From the NCBI GenBank assembly GCA_021793335.1, contig JAJYSW010000176.1:1-6952 (forward strand): 6,952 bases of DNA, in the 5' to 3' direction. How positions within the stretch are numbered: the stretch's first letter is position 1; the number at the start of each line of letters is the position of its first letter. Below, piece after piece: positions 6,395 to 6,952 of the stretch. The position numbers and the translations under genes were made by a program. The notes under the pieces were generated by a model. The model was not told where the DNA came from. It saw only the letters and a list, made by a program, of their open reading frames with translations, and did no database searches. The stretch is from Actinomycetes bacterium (GTDB taxonomy: Bacteria > Actinomycetota > Actinomycetes > Mycobacteriales > Micromonosporaceae).

Positions 6395-6410
6395 TCACCG
6401 GCCACACGGT

Positions 6411-6432
6411 CTTTGTGGGCCCTTTGTGGGCC
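6411..6432. repeat. Perfect tandem duplication of an 11-bp unit
   Basis: CTTTGTGGGCC occurs twice head to tail with no gap (6411-6421 and 6422-6432). An 11-bp unit shifts any reading frame, consistent with slippage in sequence no longer under coding constraint. Confidence 0.7.
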
Positions 6433-6498
6433 GCGTGAGCGCCTCGGTGGCGGTGGGCGTCGCCGCGGCCTCCACCGCCACATGAGCCGGAGGCATGC

Positions 6499-6518
6499 CC
6501 GAAGGTTCGTGCCTTCGG
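6499..6518. repeat. Small hairpin, 7-bp stem and 6-nt loop
   Basis: CCGAAGG (6499-6505) and CCTTCGG (6512-6518) form a perfect inverted repeat. It is not next to a supported gene end, so I do not call it a terminator. Confidence 0.35.
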
Positions 6519-6679
6519 CGGCGGCACCGTTCGCACGGCGTCCGGCGACGGATCGGGAGGTCCCGTGACGGTACGGCGCTTGCGAGCGCACAGGGGGATG
6601 TCGATTTGCGCCCGACGGCGCCGGAATGGATGCGATGATGTCCGAGCCGTGCAGGCCGGATGCGGCCCGTATGTCGCCG

Positions 6680-6801
6680 ATGGGAATCGATATCGATGAC
6701 GATGCCCTGACCGAGGCCATGGAACTGATGGGCGCCGGGCGCTCAGCGAGCACATCATGGCCGAAGAACGCCCGGAGGACGCGCAGCGACAGCACAGCGT
6801 C
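6680..6801 (+). pseudogene. VapB-like antitoxin remnant
   Basis: The translation MGIDIDDDALTEAMELMGAG (6680-6739) closely resembles the N-terminus of VapB-type antitoxins, which read like xNIDIDDxLLAEAMxLxGA before a segment such as TKREAVNxALREY. That next segment is missing. In another frame from 6739 the sequence reads ALSEHIMAEERPEDAQRQH, which could be the following VapB helix joined after a small frame-shifting deletion. The original frame runs on without family resemblance into a strong hairpin. No matching vapC follows on this strand, because the next coding sequence is antisense. I read it as a broken, orphan antitoxin gene. The N-terminal likeness is good; the deletion model is inference. 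Confidence 0.4.
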
Positions 6802-6802
6802 C

Positions 6803-6848
6803 GAGGCGGACGGGGTCCGGCTGGAACCGGCCGGACCCCGTCCGCCTC
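6803..6848 (-). terminator. Perfect 19-bp-stem hairpin, probable terminator of the gene at 6858
   Basis: GAGGCGGACGGGGTCCGGC (6803-6821) and its exact reverse complement (6830-6848) flank an 8-nt loop. The hairpin begins 9 nt after the stop codon of the minus-strand gene ending at 6858, the place expected for its terminator. No T-run follows, which is usual for actinobacteria. It could also stop transcripts coming rightward from ctaA. Confidence 0.7.
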
Positions 6849-6857
6849 ATGGGCCCG

Positions 6858-6952
6858 TCACCGCCGGCCGATCTGCCGGAATTCGATGACGGTCACCGAA
6901 CAGGGCTCGAAGCCGCAGGTGAACTCGTCCCCAGGCGTTCGACGCGCTCGCT
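6858..6952 (-). CDS. C-terminal end of an unidentified protein (runs off the right edge)
   Basis: A minus-strand frame is open from the window edge to TGA at 6860-6858 and gives 30 residues that include FTCGFEPCSVTVIEFRQ near the end. The pattern of a Phe-x-Pro-x-Ser-Val-Thr-Val-hydrophobic strand close to the C-terminus resembles the last beta-strand of some glycoside hydrolases, for example GH51 arabinofuranosidases with endings like PxSVTVLEL. This is a weak resemblance, so I assign no function. That it is a real gene end is supported by the strong hairpin 9 nt after the stop and by the protein-like composition compared with the other two frames. Confidence 0.45.
   Translation of the reverse strand, partial: RARRTPGDEFTCGFEPCSVTVIEFRQIGRR

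Larger units (their letters stand above)
6170..6857. other. Gene-poor gap with decayed fragments
   Basis: About 690 bp between the ctaA stop and the next recognisable coding end. Open frames here are short, arginine- and proline-rich translations of GC-rich DNA and do not look like real proteins. What can be seen is a hairpin and 22-bp-spaced repeat near ctaA, a possible VapC-like fragment (minus), an 11-bp tandem repeat, several small GC-rich inverted repeats, a VapB-like antitoxin fragment (plus) and a strong hairpin at the right end. I read it as degraded accessory sequence. Confidence 0.6.

Noticed and set aside
6299..6568. Plus-strand open frame of 89 codons in the gap after ctaA
   Set aside because: It is arginine-rich low-complexity translation without a ribosome binding site, and it runs opposite the possible VapC-like fragment.
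6687..6698. ATCGATATCGAT palindrome
   Set aside because: It is explained by the codons for Ile-Asp-Ile-Asp in the VapB-like N-terminus, so it is not treated as a binding site.
6565..6699. GTG-started 44-codon frame with GGGAGG just upstream, ending at the VapB-like remnant
   Set aside because: The Shine-Dalgarno spacing is only about 4 nt, and the product is short, unrecognised and Arg-rich.
5959..6795. Minus-strand open frame of 278 codons overlapping the ctaA 3' end
   Set aside because: The start is unsupported, the composition is Arg/Pro/Ser-rich, and it overlaps ctaA. Only the short VapC-like piece within it was kept, as a tentative remnant.

Overview
The window is high-GC, strongly codon-biased DNA of actinobacterial type. 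The gene set and order (SufR-type repressor, sufB, sufD, a Rieske ferredoxin, sufC, sufS, with divergent ctaA) match the iron-sulfur cluster assembly locus of Actinomycetes. I cannot name the genus from sequence alone.

Positions 1-5014 hold a compact minus-strand operon read from right to left: sufR (repressor with three conserved Cys), sufB and sufD (scaffold subunits), a 112-residue Rieske [2Fe-2S] protein, sufC (ATPase) and the first 139 codons of sufS (cysteine desulfurase, running off the left edge). Spacers are 38 bp or less, and sufD and the Rieske gene overlap by ATGA. SufS takes sulfur from cysteine, SufBCD builds the cluster using ATP hydrolysis by SufC, and SufR probably shuts the operon down when clusters are plentiful. 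The Rieske protein is a plausible redox partner or client.

Positions 5015-5173 are a divergent control region. On the sufR side, a -35/-10 pair with 17 bp spacing has its -35 covered by a perfect 14-bp palindrome, a good SufR operator candidate. An IdeR/DtxR-like iron box lies further upstream. On both sides a -10-like hexamer sits 7 nt from a GTG codon, which suggests leaderless transcripts.

Positions 5174-6169 encode CtaA (heme A synthase), an eight-helix membrane protein that makes heme a for cytochrome c oxidase.

Positions 6170-6857 contain no convincing intact gene. They hold a hairpin just after ctaA, short repeats, a possible VapC-like fragment on the minus strand, a VapB-like antitoxin fragment on the plus strand, and a perfect 19-bp-stem hairpin. 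That hairpin probably terminates a minus-strand gene of which only the last 30 codons (6858-6952) are visible. The stretch looks like a decayed accessory gap between two conserved units. I see no convincing wholly new system. The most useful second-look items are the sufR/ctaA control region and the Rieske gene inside the suf operon.
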